From Oscillospiraceae bacterium (lineage in GTDB: Bacteria > Bacillota_A > Clostridia > Oscillospirales > Ruminococcaceae), in assembly GCA_004558145.1 (NCBI GenBank), contig SFDQ01000004.1, forward strand, positions 1 through 64,000: a DNA stretch of 64,000 nucleotides. The letters run 5' to 3'. The position numbers were made by a program, and so were the translations under genes. Below, piece by piece: positions 52,574-60,176 of this stretch. The notes beneath the pieces are model-generated. The model searched no databases, was not told the DNA's origin, and was given only the letters and a program-made list of their open reading frames with translations. The first letter of the stretch is position 1; each line of letters begins with the position of its first letter.

Positions 52574-52631
52574 AGTATACCGCCCGGTTTCGAAAATCCG
52601 CTATCGCTTTCCGGTAAAAAGCGGGTAAAAT
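52574..52631 (-). promoter_or_regulatory. Candidate Pho-regulated promoter of pstS
   Basis: On the minus strand TATACT (52574-52579) is a fair -10, but no -35 is recognisable at 16-18 bp, as expected of an activated promoter. Two direct repeats (TTTTACC-type) start 11 bp apart (52613-52620 and 52624-52631), one helical turn, where PhoP/PhoB-type activators bind. Only two repeat units are clear, so this is a moderate call. phoPR is not in the window. Confidence 0.4.
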
Positions 52632-52724
52632 CGCGGGAGCTTCTGTTTTGCAGATTTTACATTCACTGTGATGCATATTCCGCCTTTTTTCGCGCACCTT
52701 ATAGAAAGGAAGGAGATGATCCAT

Positions 52725-53015
52725 TTGAGCACTCTCAAGGATTTCGTGCACCACGAACTGGACGCGATGCCCGGCCCGGCGCCAAAACCGCCCGTGCCCC
52801 CCGCCGCACCCGAAAACAGCAGCGGGGCCCCGGCCCCCGCCTCCGGCGCGGCAGAGCCCGGCGCCAAGGCGGCCAAGGCCCAGGCCGAGGGCGCGCTGAA
52901 GGGCGCGCTCTACTACACCCAGGTGGAGGCCCGCGCCTGCCGGGAAGGCTGGGTGGAGAGCGACGAGACGGTGAAGAGCAAGCTGCGCAGCAAGGAGGAG
53001 TTTCCCCAGGGCTGA
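52725..53015 (+). CDS. Unrecognised small protein with Pro/Ala-rich linker
   Basis: I do not recognise this 96-aa protein. A short N-terminal helical part (STLKDFVHHELDAM) is followed by a Pro/Ala/Gly-rich linker (about 15-55) and a C-terminal segment (about 56-96) with ALYYTQVEARACREGW. The start is probably TTG 52725-52727, since AAGGAG lies 9 nt upstream; ATG 52716 abuts that site. No signal peptide or membrane segment. It lies between the pstS promoter and the ydbC-like gene, apparently on its own. The gene could be small and lineage-specific; support is coding plausibility plus a good ribosome site. Confidence 0.6.
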   Translation: MSTLKDFVHHELDAMPGPAPKPPVPPAAPENSSGAPAPASGAAEPGAKAAKAQAEGALKGALYYTQVEARACREGWVESDETVKSKLRSKEEFPQG

Positions 53016-53039
53016 ACGGCCGCTTTTGCCAAATCGCAC

Positions 53040-53068
53040 TTGCATTCTCGCTTTTGATACATTAGAAT
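53040..53068 (+). promoter_or_regulatory. Promoter of ydbC-like and HD-domain genes
   Basis: TTGCAT (53040-53045), 17-bp spacer, TAGAAT (53063-53068), about 60 bp before the ydbC-like start. Confidence 0.6.
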
Positions 53069-53128
53069 AGAGGCGAACGTCTGCCCGAAGGGGCAAAACG
53101 GAAAACCATCAAAAGCGAGGATCAGGTT

Positions 53129-53350
53129 ATGGCAGAATTCAAATACGAGATCACCCAGCGCATCGCCGTGCTCTCTCAGAGCGCCAACGGCTGGGAGCGC
53201 CAGCTGAACATGGTGAGCTGGAACGACCGGGAGCCCAAGTACGACATCCGCGACTGGTCGCCCGACGGCAGCAAGATGGGCAAGGGCATCAGCCTGAGCC
53301 ACGACGAGATCGCCATCCTGAAGGGCATCCTGGACGAGATGGAACTGTGA
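53129..53350 (+). CDS. YdbC/PC4-family single-strand nucleic acid-binding protein
   Basis: A 73-aa protein with the PC4/YdbC pattern (KYDIRDWSPDGSKMGKGISLSHDEI), matching the small bacterial YdbC proteins, whose fold binds single-stranded DNA in a manner like eukaryotic PC4. Start ATG 53129 has GAGG 8 nt upstream. Its stop overlaps the next ATG (TGATG), so it is translationally coupled to the HD-domain gene. Likely role: nucleic-acid handling; a specific one is not known. Confidence 0.85.
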   Translation: MAEFKYEITQRIAVLSQSANGWERQLNMVSWNDREPKYDIRDWSPDGSKMGKGISLSHDEIAILKGILDEMEL

Positions 53351-53925
53351 TGGGCTACCGGGAAGAATTTTGCGACATCTGGCGGCGGGAAGTCACCCGC
53401 CCCGGCGCGGACAAACTGCTGGAGTGGCTCTCCACCACCGACTTTTTCCGGGCCCCCGCCTCCACCCGCTTTCACGGCGCCTGCGAGGAGGGGCTGGTGA
53501 TGCACAGCCTGAACGTGTATCACGCCCTGATGGACCGCTTTTTTGAAGAAGGCGACAACCCCGAGAGCATGGCCATCTGCGGCCTTTTGCACGATCTGTG
53601 CAAGGCGAATTATTACGGTGTGGAAATGCGCAACCGCAAGAACGAGGCCGGCCAGTGGGAAAAATATCCCTGCTATGTGGTCACCGACCAGTTCCCCTAC
53701 GGCCACGGCGAAAAGAGCGTTTATCTCATCGAGCGTTTTTTGCGCCTCAAGCCCGCCGAGGCAGTGGCCATCCGCTGGCACATGGGCGGCTTTGACGACG
53801 CCGCCCGGGGCGGCTGCCGCGCCATCAGCGAGGCCTACGACGCCTATCCGCTGGCGGTCAAGCTGCATCTGGCGGACCTCACCGCCACCTATCTGATGGA
53901 AAAGGGCACCGGCGCGCGCCGGTGA
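53350..53925 (+). CDS. HD-domain phosphohydrolase-like protein
   Basis: A 191-aa HD-superfamily protein. Metal-site candidates: His-52 in VMHSLNV, His-81/Asp-82 in LLHDLCKA, then HGEKSV and WHMGGFD. Such proteins act on nucleotides or related phosphates; the substrate is unknown. ATG 53350-53352 overlaps the ydbC-like stop by one base. Terminator follows. Confidence 0.85.
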   Translation: MGYREEFCDIWRREVTRPGADKLLEWLSTTDFFRAPASTRFHGACEEGLVMHSLNVYHALMDRFFEEGDNPESMAICGLLHDLCKANYYGVEMRNRKNEAGQWEKYPCYVVTDQFPYGHGEKSVYLIERFLRLKPAEAVAIRWHMGGFDDAARGGCRAISEAYDAYPLAVKLHLADLTATYLMEKGTGARR

Positions 53926-53930
53926 ATCAA

Positions 53931-53970
53931 AAAACTCCCTGCCCGGCTTTTCAGCCGGACAGGGAGTTTT
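53931..53970. terminator. Bidirectional terminator
   Basis: CTCCCTGCCCGGC and near-complement (one bulge), loop of 5, flanked by A and T tracts. It ends the HD gene (plus) and the MFS gene (minus). Confidence 0.9.
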
Positions 53971-55146
53971 TCATTTTGCCTTGCGCGCACGCAACAGGTG
54001 TACCGCGAGCCAGACCAGCATCCCCACCGTCAGCGCACCGCCTGCGGCCAGCCACACCTGGGGGATGGTACCCACCGCCGCCCCCGCCGAGAGCAAAGGC
54101 GAGGCGGCGAGCCCTCCCAGCTGGAGGGTGAGGGAGCTGGCGGAGAGCAGGGTGGCCCGCTGGCTGGGCGGGGCCGCCTCGTTCATCAGCGTGGAGGTAA
54201 GATAGTCGGTGCTGCCGTTGACGACATAAAAGAGGAAGTAAAACGCCACGAACAGCACCGGCGTGCCCGCGGCGCTGAGAGCCATCAGCCCCGCGCCCAC
54301 CAAAGCGCTGACCCCCAGCAGCCGGCCCAGGGTGGGGCGGCGCATCAGCCGCGGAGCCAGCACCGCTCCCGCTGCCGAGGCGTAAAACGCCCCCGCGCTG
54401 AGGGTGCCCAGCGCCCAGCCCGCGGCGGAACTGTTCAGCAGCTGCTCGAACCGGGGCTGATAGAACACCTCCACCGCGAAGAGGGCCGGCGCAAAGACGG
54501 CGGACCAGAGCACCAGCGCTCGCACCAGTCCCGGACTGCGCAGGGCAGCGGCCAGCTGGACCGCCGGGTTCGGCTCTTCCTGCCCGCGCTCCACCGGGTG
54601 CTCCTCAAGGCCCGCGCTCAGCGCCAGCAGCACCAGCACCAGCGCCCCTTTCAGGGCAAGAGCCGTCCACATGCGGCCGGTGAGAGCGTACACGCCGCCC
54701 CCCGCAAGGCAGCCCATCGCCAGCCCGATGCTGGTGAGAGCACTGATGCGGGCGGTGCACTTCGGCAGCGCCCCGGCGCCGTTTTTGAGTAGGAATTCCT
54801 CCACCACCAGGGCGTCCAGGCTGCCAGAGGAAAAGGCCCGGGCAAGCCCCTGGAAGGCCATGGCCGCAAGCACCGCCGCCATCCCCTGCCCCAGGGCCAG
54901 CAGCCCCAGGCCGGGCAGCAGCAGCGCCTGTGAAACGAGAAAGCAGTTTTTGCGGCCCCAGCGGTCCGCGGCCATGCCGCTGGGCAGTTCAAAGGCAACC
55001 ACCACCGCCGAATAAAGCCCCACCGCCAGCGGCACGGCGGCCAAGGAGAGGCCCTTGTCCAGCAAAAGCAGGGTGAGCAGCGGCGTGAGCATGCCGATGG
55101 AAAAACTGTTGAGGAACAGCAGCAGACCGTGGCGCTTATCGAACAT
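53971..55146 (-). CDS. MFS family transporter
   Basis: A 391-aa, twelve-helix major facilitator protein. The loop-2 motif is AADRWGRK (about 60-67). It has no close signature for a given substrate; MFS proteins of this size paired with a repressor are usually drug or metabolite exporters. Its start overlaps the regulator gene end by 11 bp, so both form one transcript. ATG 55144-55146 lies inside the regulator's last codons. Confidence 0.88.
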   Translation of the reverse strand: MFDKRHGLLLFLNSFSIGMLTPLLTLLLLDKGLSLAAVPLAVGLYSAVVVAFELPSGMAADRWGRKNCFLVSQALLLPGLGLLALGQGMAAVLAAMAFQGLARAFSSGSLDALVVEEFLLKNGAGALPKCTARISALTSIGLAMGCLAGGGVYALTGRMWTALALKGALVLVLLALSAGLEEHPVERGQEEPNPAVQLAAALRSPGLVRALVLWSAVFAPALFAVEVFYQPRFEQLLNSSAAGWALGTLSAGAFYASAAGAVLAPRLMRRPTLGRLLGVSALVGAGLMALSAAGTPVLFVAFYFLFYVVNGSTDYLTSTLMNEAAPPSQRATLLSASSLTLQLGGLAASPLLSAGAAVGTIPQVWLAAGGALTVGMLVWLAVHLLRARKAK

Positions 55147-55711
55147 CGGGCGTCACCTCCGCGGCGTTGTAGGCCATCAGCACATACTCATAGGCTGCGG
55201 TGCCGGGGCGGGGCACTTCCCTCTCGCTCAAAAAGTCCATCACCCGGCGCTGCAGTTCAATGGCTTCCTCCCGGGTGAGATAGACCACGCCGCTGTGCAT
55301 GTCGCCCAGGCCCATCACGTCCTCTTCGCCCAGACCCTTCTCCCCTGCCAGCCGCTTCAGGCCCTGCACGCCGGCCAGCACCTGCTCCACCGTGCGCTGC
55401 AAAAACATCTCCTGGGCCGCGTCGTCCCCGCCGGGAGCCAGCAGCCCCAGCCGCACCGAAACGTTCAGCGCCTTGTAATAGCGGGCGGTGATGCCCCGTA
55501 TCTGCTCGGTGTGGTCCAGAGCCACCACACCCAGCTCCACCAGCTTTTTGATGTGGAAGGTCACCGACGAGGCGGAAATGCCCATCTTGTCCGCCAGTTC
55601 CTTGGGCGTCATGGGCCGGCCCGCCAGCTCCAAAAGGCGCAGAATATCCTGCCGGGCGGGGTTCATAAAAGCGTTCTGCTTTTCGCGGGTGTCCAGATTG
55701 ACGACTTCCAT
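55136..55711 (-). CDS. ArsR-like winged-helix transcriptional regulator
   Basis: A 191-aa protein. The N-terminal winged helix (about 18-75) has MTPKELADKMGISASSVTFHIKKL as recognition helices, of the ArsR/HTH_20 type. The C-terminal part (about 90-185) resembles a ligand-sensing domain without a recognised family. It precedes the MFS gene with an 11-bp overlap and should repress its own operon through the two palindromes at 55728-55772. No Cys-based metal site is visible. Confidence 0.85.
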   Translation of the reverse strand: MEVVNLDTREKQNAFMNPARQDILRLLELAGRPMTPKELADKMGISASSVTFHIKKLVELGVVALDHTEQIRGITARYYKALNVSVRLGLLAPGGDDAAQEMFLQRTVEQVLAGVQGLKRLAGEKGLGEEDVMGLGDMHSGVVYLTREEAIELQRRVMDFLSEREVPRPGTAAYEYVLMAYNAAEVTPDVR

Positions 55712-55727
55712 GCTCTTCCCTCCATCA

Positions 55728-55776
55728 CGTTACATGTTGTGTAACGATTATATCATTACATGATGTGTAACGTCAA
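55728..55776 (-). promoter_or_regulatory. Autoregulated promoter with two palindromic operators
   Basis: On the minus strand TTGACG (55771-55776), 18-bp spacer and TATAAT (55747-55752) form the promoter. Two near-identical palindromes, CGTTACA-N5-TGTAACG (55728-55746) and CATTACA-N5-TGTAACG (55754-55772), have centres 26 bp apart. One covers the spacer and -35 edge, the other the transcript start. Binding by the adjacent regulator would block RNA polymerase. Confidence 0.85.
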
Positions 55777-55797
55777 GAGGGATTTTGCGCTGCGCGC

Positions 55798-55839
55798 AAA
55801 AAAACGCCGGCGGGCCCCTGACGGAGCCCGCCGGTTTTT
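55798..55839. terminator. Bidirectional terminator-like hairpin
   Basis: CCGGCGGGC and GCCCGCCGG form a 9-bp stem with a 10-nt loop, flanked by A7 and T5. No gene end fits it on the plus strand; on the minus strand it would end a transcript passing through 55840-55970. Confidence 0.7.
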
Positions 55840-55844
55840 GCACA

Positions 55845-55968
55845 GGGCGGTCAAAATCGATATTCCCCCCTGCCATGGCCCAGGCAGGGCCCCAACGAAA
55901 GTTTGCGCAAGCAAAGTTTCGCGGGGAAACGGAGCCGCGGCGCAGGTGAGCGCACCGGCGGCTTTTTT
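55845..55968 (+). ncRNA. Candidate structured RNA or palindromic intergenic element
   Basis: Three consecutive hairpins occur on the plus strand: CCCTGCC/GGCAGGG (55868-55889); a CCCC-AA-11-bp-GCAA-11-bp-GGGG stem with one mismatch (55890-55926) closed by a GNRA-type loop; and a bulged GC stem (about 55934-55962) followed by T6. No good promoter is seen on either strand, so it may be a processed RNA or an inert repeat element. A 28-bp perfect palindrome (55956-55983) overlaps its end. Confidence 0.3.
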
Positions 55969-55970
55969 GC

Positions 55971-56008
55971 AAAAAAGCCGCCGCAAGCGATGCACAGCTT
56001 GCGACGGC
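55971..56008 (-). terminator. Terminator of the tRNA-Arg/His/Gln array
   Basis: GCCGTCGCAAGC and GCTTGCGGCGGC pair over 12 bp (one G-U), 8-nt loop, then T6 on the minus strand, starting 2 bp past the CCA end of tRNA-Gln. Confidence 0.9.
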
Positions 56009-56009
56009 G

Positions 56010-56084
56010 TGGTTGGGTTGGCGGGATTCGAACCCACGCATGCGGGAGTCAAAGTCCCGTGCCTTACCGCTTGGCGACAACCCA
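56010..56084 (-). tRNA. tRNA-Gln(UUG)
   Basis: Acceptor TGGGTTG/CAACCCA, discriminator A, encoded CCA. Loop CTTTGAC gives anticodon UUG (reads CAA). Third tRNA of the array, downstream of a terminator-like hairpin. Confidence 0.95.
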
Positions 56085-56096
56085 GCTTATTTATAG

Positions 56097-56125
56097 AAAA
56101 AAGCGAACTCTTTCGAGTTCGCTTT
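56097..56125 (-). terminator. Terminator-like hairpin between tRNA-His and tRNA-Gln
   Basis: AAAGCGAACTC and complement, 11 bp, with a 4-nt loop, then T6 in the minus direction, 12 bp before tRNA-Gln(UUG). No promoter fits between this hairpin and the tRNA. Confidence 0.8.
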
Positions 56126-56135
56126 CCCTGTAATG

Positions 56136-56212
<77 letters not shown>

Positions 56213-56219
56213 CACATAT

Positions 56220-56296
<77 letters not shown>

Positions 56297-56332
56297 CTGA
56301 AAGTTCAGGTCTCAGCGAAGCGCTGCTTGAAT

Positions 56333-56361
56333 ATCATACTATGCGAAAGAGCAAAAGTCAA
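56333..56361 (-). promoter_or_regulatory. Promoter of tRNA-Arg/His/Gln array
   Basis: TTGACT (56356-56361), 17-bp spacer, TATGAT (56333-56338) on the minus strand, about 37 bp before tRNA-Arg. Confidence 0.8.
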
Positions 56362-56483
56362 GGCTTTGTAAAAAGTTTTTCTTTTCTGCCTATGGTCTTG
56401 CCGCAAAGAATATGCTATACTGATAGCAAACGAGGGGCTGCGGCGCACTTTGCCGCCCGGCCTGGAAAGGAAGTTTTGTACTA

Positions 56484-57017
56484 ATGTCGAACATCTGGCA
56501 TGATATGAACCCCGCCCGCATCACCGCCGAAGACTTTGTCGCCGTGATCGAGATCGAAAAGGGCTCGAAGAAGAAATACGAGCTGGACAAGGAGACCGGC
56601 CTCATCATTCTGGACCGCATCCTCTACACCTCCACCCACTACCCCGCCAACTACGGTCTCATCCCCCGCACCCTGTCGGACGACGGCGACCCGCTGGACG
56701 TTCTGGTGCTGTGCAGCGAGGTCATCCAGCCCATGAGCCTGGTGCGCTGCTACCCCATCGGCGTGTTCACCATGCTGGATGGTGGCAAGCTGGACGAGAA
56801 GATCATCGCCATCCCCTTCAGCGACCCCACCTACAATTCCTACCACGACATCAGCGAGCTGCCCAGCCATCTGTTCAGCGAGATGCGCCACTTCTTCCAG
56901 GTGTACAAGAACCTGGAGGGCAAGGAGACGGTGGTCAACGAGGAGCAGGGCCGCGAAGCCGCGCTGGAGATCATCGACAAGTGCCGCGAAGCCTACATCG
57001 AGCACTACTGCAAATAA
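56484..57017 (+). CDS. ppa: Inorganic pyrophosphatase, family I
   Basis: A 177-aa soluble type I pyrophosphatase. The Mg2+-binding aspartates lie in SDDGDPLDVLVL (65-76) and the phosphate-site Lys/Tyr residues in KKKYELDKETG and YPANYG. It hydrolyses PPi released in biosynthesis. Start ATG 56484 follows GGAAAGGAAG. Upstream TATACT (56416-56421) is a possible -10 without a clear -35. A terminator follows. Confidence 0.96.
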   Translation: MSNIWHDMNPARITAEDFVAVIEIEKGSKKKYELDKETGLIILDRILYTSTHYPANYGLIPRTLSDDGDPLDVLVLCSEVIQPMSLVRCYPIGVFTMLDGGKLDEKIIAIPFSDPTYNSYHDISELPSHLFSEMRHFFQVYKNLEGKETVVNEEQGREAALEIIDKCREAYIEHYCK

Positions 57018-57033
57018 TCTTTCACGCATGCAA

Positions 57034-57067
57034 AAGCCCCGGACCGTTTGGTCCGGGGCTTCTTTTT
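57034..57067 (+). terminator. Terminator of ppa
   Basis: AAGCCCCGGACC and complement, 12 bp, GTTT loop, then CTTTTTT. It abuts the stop of the convergent MATE gene, which probably also uses it. Confidence 0.9.
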
Positions 57068-58432
57068 TCATTGAACGGAGATCCGCTGCTTTTTGGTCAG
57101 CCGCGCAAGGAACATCAGGAAGATGCCGGTGAGGATGATGCCCTTGAGGATGCTGGAGATGGAAAGGCTCCACCACACGCCGTTCAGGCCCAGAGCCGTG
57201 GCGCTGAGGGCCATGGCCGCGGGGATGCGCAGGGCAGTGAACACGATGCTCACCACGCTGGAGGGCATGGTGTTACCAAAGCCCGCGTAGGCGCCGCCCA
57301 CCAAAATCTCCCAGCACATGAACAGCTCGGAATAGCCCAGGATGACCAGATAATCCACGCCCATGGGCAGCACGTCCGCTTCCGGGATGAAGAACCGGAA
57401 GATGGGCGCGGCGCAGAACACCAGCAGGGCGGTGCAGAGAATGCCCCAAATGGTCATGAGCAGGAACGCCGCGCCGAAGCCCCGCCGCGCCCGGCGCAGG
57501 TTGCCCGCGCCGCAGTTCTGGGCGATGAAGCTGTTCACCGCGGCGGCAAAGCCGTCGGCGGTCATCCAGCTGATGGACTCGATCTGGCTGCCCACCTTCT
57601 GCACCGCCACCGCCGCGTCGCCCCAGCCGGCCACCAGCCGGGCGATGACCATGCCGATGATGGGAAAGATGATGTTCATCGCGGTGGCCGGGCCGCTCAC
57701 TTTGGAGATGGCCGCCAGTTCGCCGCGCACAGCGGGCCGCTTGAGGTGGACGTGGGCGAACAGGGTCTGGTCCTGCACCGCGTAGCGGGCCAGCAGGGCG
57801 AACACGATGCCCTGGGCGGTGACGGTGGCCACCGCCGCGCCCGCAACGCCCCACTTGGGGAAGGGCCCCACGCCGAAGATGAGCACCGGGTCCAGCACGA
57901 TGTTGGCCCCCAGGCCCACCGCCATGGCGAAGAAGGGGGTGCGGCTGTTGCCGGTGGCGTTGATGAGGGCCACCAGCACCTGATTGATGAAGGAGAAGAA
58001 CATGCCGAAGCCCACGATGATGAGGTAGGCCCGGGCCTGGGCCTCCACCTCGGCGCTGTTCAGCCGGAAGAAGCCGATCAGCGGCCCCGCCCCCACGAAC
58101 ATCGCCACCGTGTAGACCAGCGACATCACGCCGCCCATCTGCAGCGCTGCCGCGGCATAGCGCCCGGCGGCCTCGATGTCGCCCGCGCCGATGCTCTGGG
58201 CCACCTTGACCTGACCGCCCATGCGGGGCAGCACCGCCATGCCGTTGGACAGCCACATGAACATGCCCGCCGCGCCCACGGCGGCCACGGCGCCCGCGCC
58301 CACCCGGCCGATCCAGATCATGTCGGTCAGGTTGTAGGCCATCTGCACCAGCTGGCTGCCCATGATGGGCAGCGCCAGCAAGGTCAGCGAGCGCAGGATG
58401 TTCCCTTTCAAAAGATCCACTTGTCTTGCCAT
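57068..58432 (-). CDS. MATE family efflux protein
   Basis: A 454-aa protein with about twelve membrane helices in two MATE repeats (LALPIMGSQLVQMAYNLTDMIWIG at the start, GPATAMNIIFPI in the middle). MATE exporters remove cationic drugs or metabolites using a Na+ or H+ gradient; the substrate is unknown. ATG 58430-58432 has a ribosome site in GAGACAAGAGGGG. It lies 37 bp after the pentapeptide-repeat gene. Confidence 0.9.
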   Translation of the reverse strand: MARQVDLLKGNILRSLTLLALPIMGSQLVQMAYNLTDMIWIGRVGAGAVAAVGAAGMFMWLSNGMAVLPRMGGQVKVAQSIGAGDIEAAGRYAAAALQMGGVMSLVYTVAMFVGAGPLIGFFRLNSAEVEAQARAYLIIVGFGMFFSFINQVLVALINATGNSRTPFFAMAVGLGANIVLDPVLIFGVGPFPKWGVAGAAVATVTAQGIVFALLARYAVQDQTLFAHVHLKRPAVRGELAAISKVSGPATAMNIIFPIIGMVIARLVAGWGDAAVAVQKVGSQIESISWMTADGFAAAVNSFIAQNCGAGNLRRARRGFGAAFLLMTIWGILCTALLVFCAAPIFRFFIPEADVLPMGVDYLVILGYSELFMCWEILVGGAYAGFGNTMPSSVVSIVFTALRIPAAMALSATALGLNGVWWSLSISSILKGIILTGIFLMFLARLTKKQRISVQ

Positions 58433-58469
58433 GATTCCCCTCTTGTCTCCTCGGTAAAAAAATCGCGTT

Positions 58470-59129
58470 TCAGCGCACGGTCACGCCCAGCAGGCGGGCA
58501 AGCTCCGCCGCCTGCCGCACATTGACCGTGGCACCTTTGAGTTCCGCGGCGGCGTCGCTCACCACCACGCCCTCCAGCTCGCTGTCGGTGAAATCCAGCC
58601 CCGCCAGCGGCGTTTTGAAAAAGCTGGTACGGAAAAATTTGCTGCGCGCCAGCGAAAGGCCCTTGTGCCGCCATTCGCTGAGGCTGGCGGCGGAAAAGTC
58701 GCACTCCTCCAGGCGCACGTTCTCCACGCTGGCGCCGGTGAAGTTCGCTTCGGTGAAGTTGCATCCCTCCAGCCGCACATGGGCGAGGCGGCAGTCCGGT
58801 AAGGAGGCGGCCAGCGCCTTGACTCCCTGCAGCTGACAGCGCAGAAAATAAGCTTCGCCGGCCCGCACCGCCGAAAACTCGCAGTTTTTCAGCCGGCAGT
58901 CCACAAAGCTGGCCGCCCGCAGGTCGGCCCCGGTGAAACGGCATCCCTCAAACAGGCACCGCTCAAAACGCATCTCCCGCAGCGTTTCGCCGCAGAGGTC
59001 CAGCCCGCAGAAGTGCCAGCGGGTCAGCGGCTCCTGCCGCGCGGCGGCCATGGCGACGAGTTCTTCGCCCCGCTCCGCCGTTTCCAGCCGTTCGGGCAGC
59101 GACGGCGGCAGGATGGGCTTTTCTTTCAT
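58470..59129 (-). CDS. Pentapeptide-repeat protein
   Basis: A 219-aa protein whose middle (about 37-190) is built of A(D/N)LxX-like repeats with F, L or V at the centre position (for example FTGADLRAASF, FTEANFTGASV, LDFTDSELEGV). Such proteins fold as a right-handed beta-helix. Qnr/MfpA-type members mimic DNA and protect gyrase from quinolones, but most have no proven role. No signal peptide or membrane part. Placed in the same orientation just upstream of the MATE gene. Confidence 0.88.
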   Translation of the reverse strand: MKEKPILPPSLPERLETAERGEELVAMAAARQEPLTRWHFCGLDLCGETLREMRFERCLFEGCRFTGADLRAASFVDCRLKNCEFSAVRAGEAYFLRCQLQGVKALAASLPDCRLAHVRLEGCNFTEANFTGASVENVRLEECDFSAASLSEWRHKGLSLARSKFFRTSFFKTPLAGLDFTDSELEGVVVSDAAAELKGATVNVRQAAELARLLGVTVR

Positions 59130-59156
59130 ATCGCGTCCTCCCTTTTACACAGGCAA

Positions 59157-59187
59157 AGGGAACGGCCGGCAAAGCCGGCCGTTCCCT
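59157..59187 (-). terminator. Hairpin between nucleotidyltransferase and pentapeptide-repeat genes
   Basis: AGGGAACGGCCGGC and complement form a 14-bp perfect stem with an AAA loop, 25 bp past the nucleotidyltransferase stop. T content after it is poor (TTTGCC), so termination is likely but not certain. Confidence 0.65.
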
Positions 59188-59211
59188 GCATGGTCTGCCT
59201 TTGGGAAACGA

Positions 59212-60135
59212 TCACTTCCACAGCGGGGTGGGATACAGCCCGTCGGCCACTTTCTGGGCCAGGGCAGCCACAACGCCGGGCTTGTCCTCCTTGTAGGTCA
59301 CGCCGTACCACTTGTCGGCGCTGTGCAGCACGGTCACCTTCGCGGTGCCCTCGGTGAGCATCTGGCCCACGACGGTGGGCAGCAGGAACTCGGTCTTCAG
59401 GGGGTTGGGGGTGCTGGCCAGCTCCTGCATGAAGGGCACGAAGCGAGTCTTCAGCTCGCCCACGAAGCTGGGGTCAAAGCCCCACAGGTTCATGGAAACG
59501 GGGGTGTCCGCGGGCACGTCGGTCCAGGTGGCGCCGTCGTCCTCGGTGAAGTGGATGCCGCCCTCGTAGGTGCCGATCTTGGTGCGCTCCACCACGTTGA
59601 CCAGGTGGCCGTTCTCATCCACCTGGCACAGGCCGCGGGCCACAGTGCCGTGCTCGGTGACGGTGCTGTCCAGCCGGTAGGCCACCATGCCGTACTTGCC
59701 CACGCCGCAGCCGTCGCTGGCCAGGTAGTCGTAGATGGTCTTGAAGGCGGAGGGGCCGTAGTAGTCGTCGGCGTTGATCACGGCGAAGGGAGCGTCCAGC
59801 ACGTCCCGGGCCGCCAGGATGGCATGGCCGGTGCCCAGGGGCTTCTCACGGCCTTCGGGCAGGGTGCAGCCCTCGGGCAGGTCGTCCAGCTGCTGGTAGG
59901 CATAGCGCACTTCCATGAACTTCTCGGCGCGCTGGCCCACGGTCTCCTTGAAGGCCTCTTCGATCTCGTGCTTGATGATGAACACCACGGTCTCGAAGCC
60001 GGCGCGCTTGGCGTCGTAGAGCGAGTAGTCCATGATGACCTCACCGCTGGGGCCCACCGGGTCGATCTGCTTGAGGCCGCCGTAACGGCTGCCCATACCG
60101 GCAGCCAGCACCACTAAGATAGGTTTCTTCTGCAT
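59212..60135 (-). CDS. Sugar-phosphate nucleotidyltransferase family protein
   Basis: A 307-aa protein with the nucleotidyltransferase signature AAGMGSRYGGLKQ (11-23) and a divalent-metal-binding NADDYYG motif. It should join a nucleoside triphosphate and a hexose-1-phosphate. It is 41 bp downstream of galE, so the product could be UDP-glucose, UDP-galactose or UDP-N-acetylhexosamine. It is not a typical GalU or GlmU (no hexapeptide repeats), and the substrate cannot be fixed from sequence. ATG 60133-60135. Confidence 0.8.
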   Translation of the reverse strand: MQKKPILVVLAAGMGSRYGGLKQIDPVGPSGEVIMDYSLYDAKRAGFETVVFIIKHEIEEAFKETVGQRAEKFMEVRYAYQQLDDLPEGCTLPEGREKPLGTGHAILAARDVLDAPFAVINADDYYGPSAFKTIYDYLASDGCGVGKYGMVAYRLDSTVTEHGTVARGLCQVDENGHLVNVVERTKIGTYEGGIHFTEDDGATWTDVPADTPVSMNLWGFDPSFVGELKTRFVPFMQELASTPNPLKTEFLLPTVVGQMLTEGTAKVTVLHSADKWYGVTYKEDKPGVVAALAQKVADGLYPTPLWK

Positions 60136-60176
60136 GTTCGTTATCTCCCTTCGTTGTTTGGCGTGTTGTGTATCGC

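Noticed and set aside
55754..55772. Attachment site or recombination repeat next to tRNA genes
   Set aside because: The repeated palindromes sit on a promoter of a regulator and fit operators; there is no integrase nor a tRNA-derived direct repeat.
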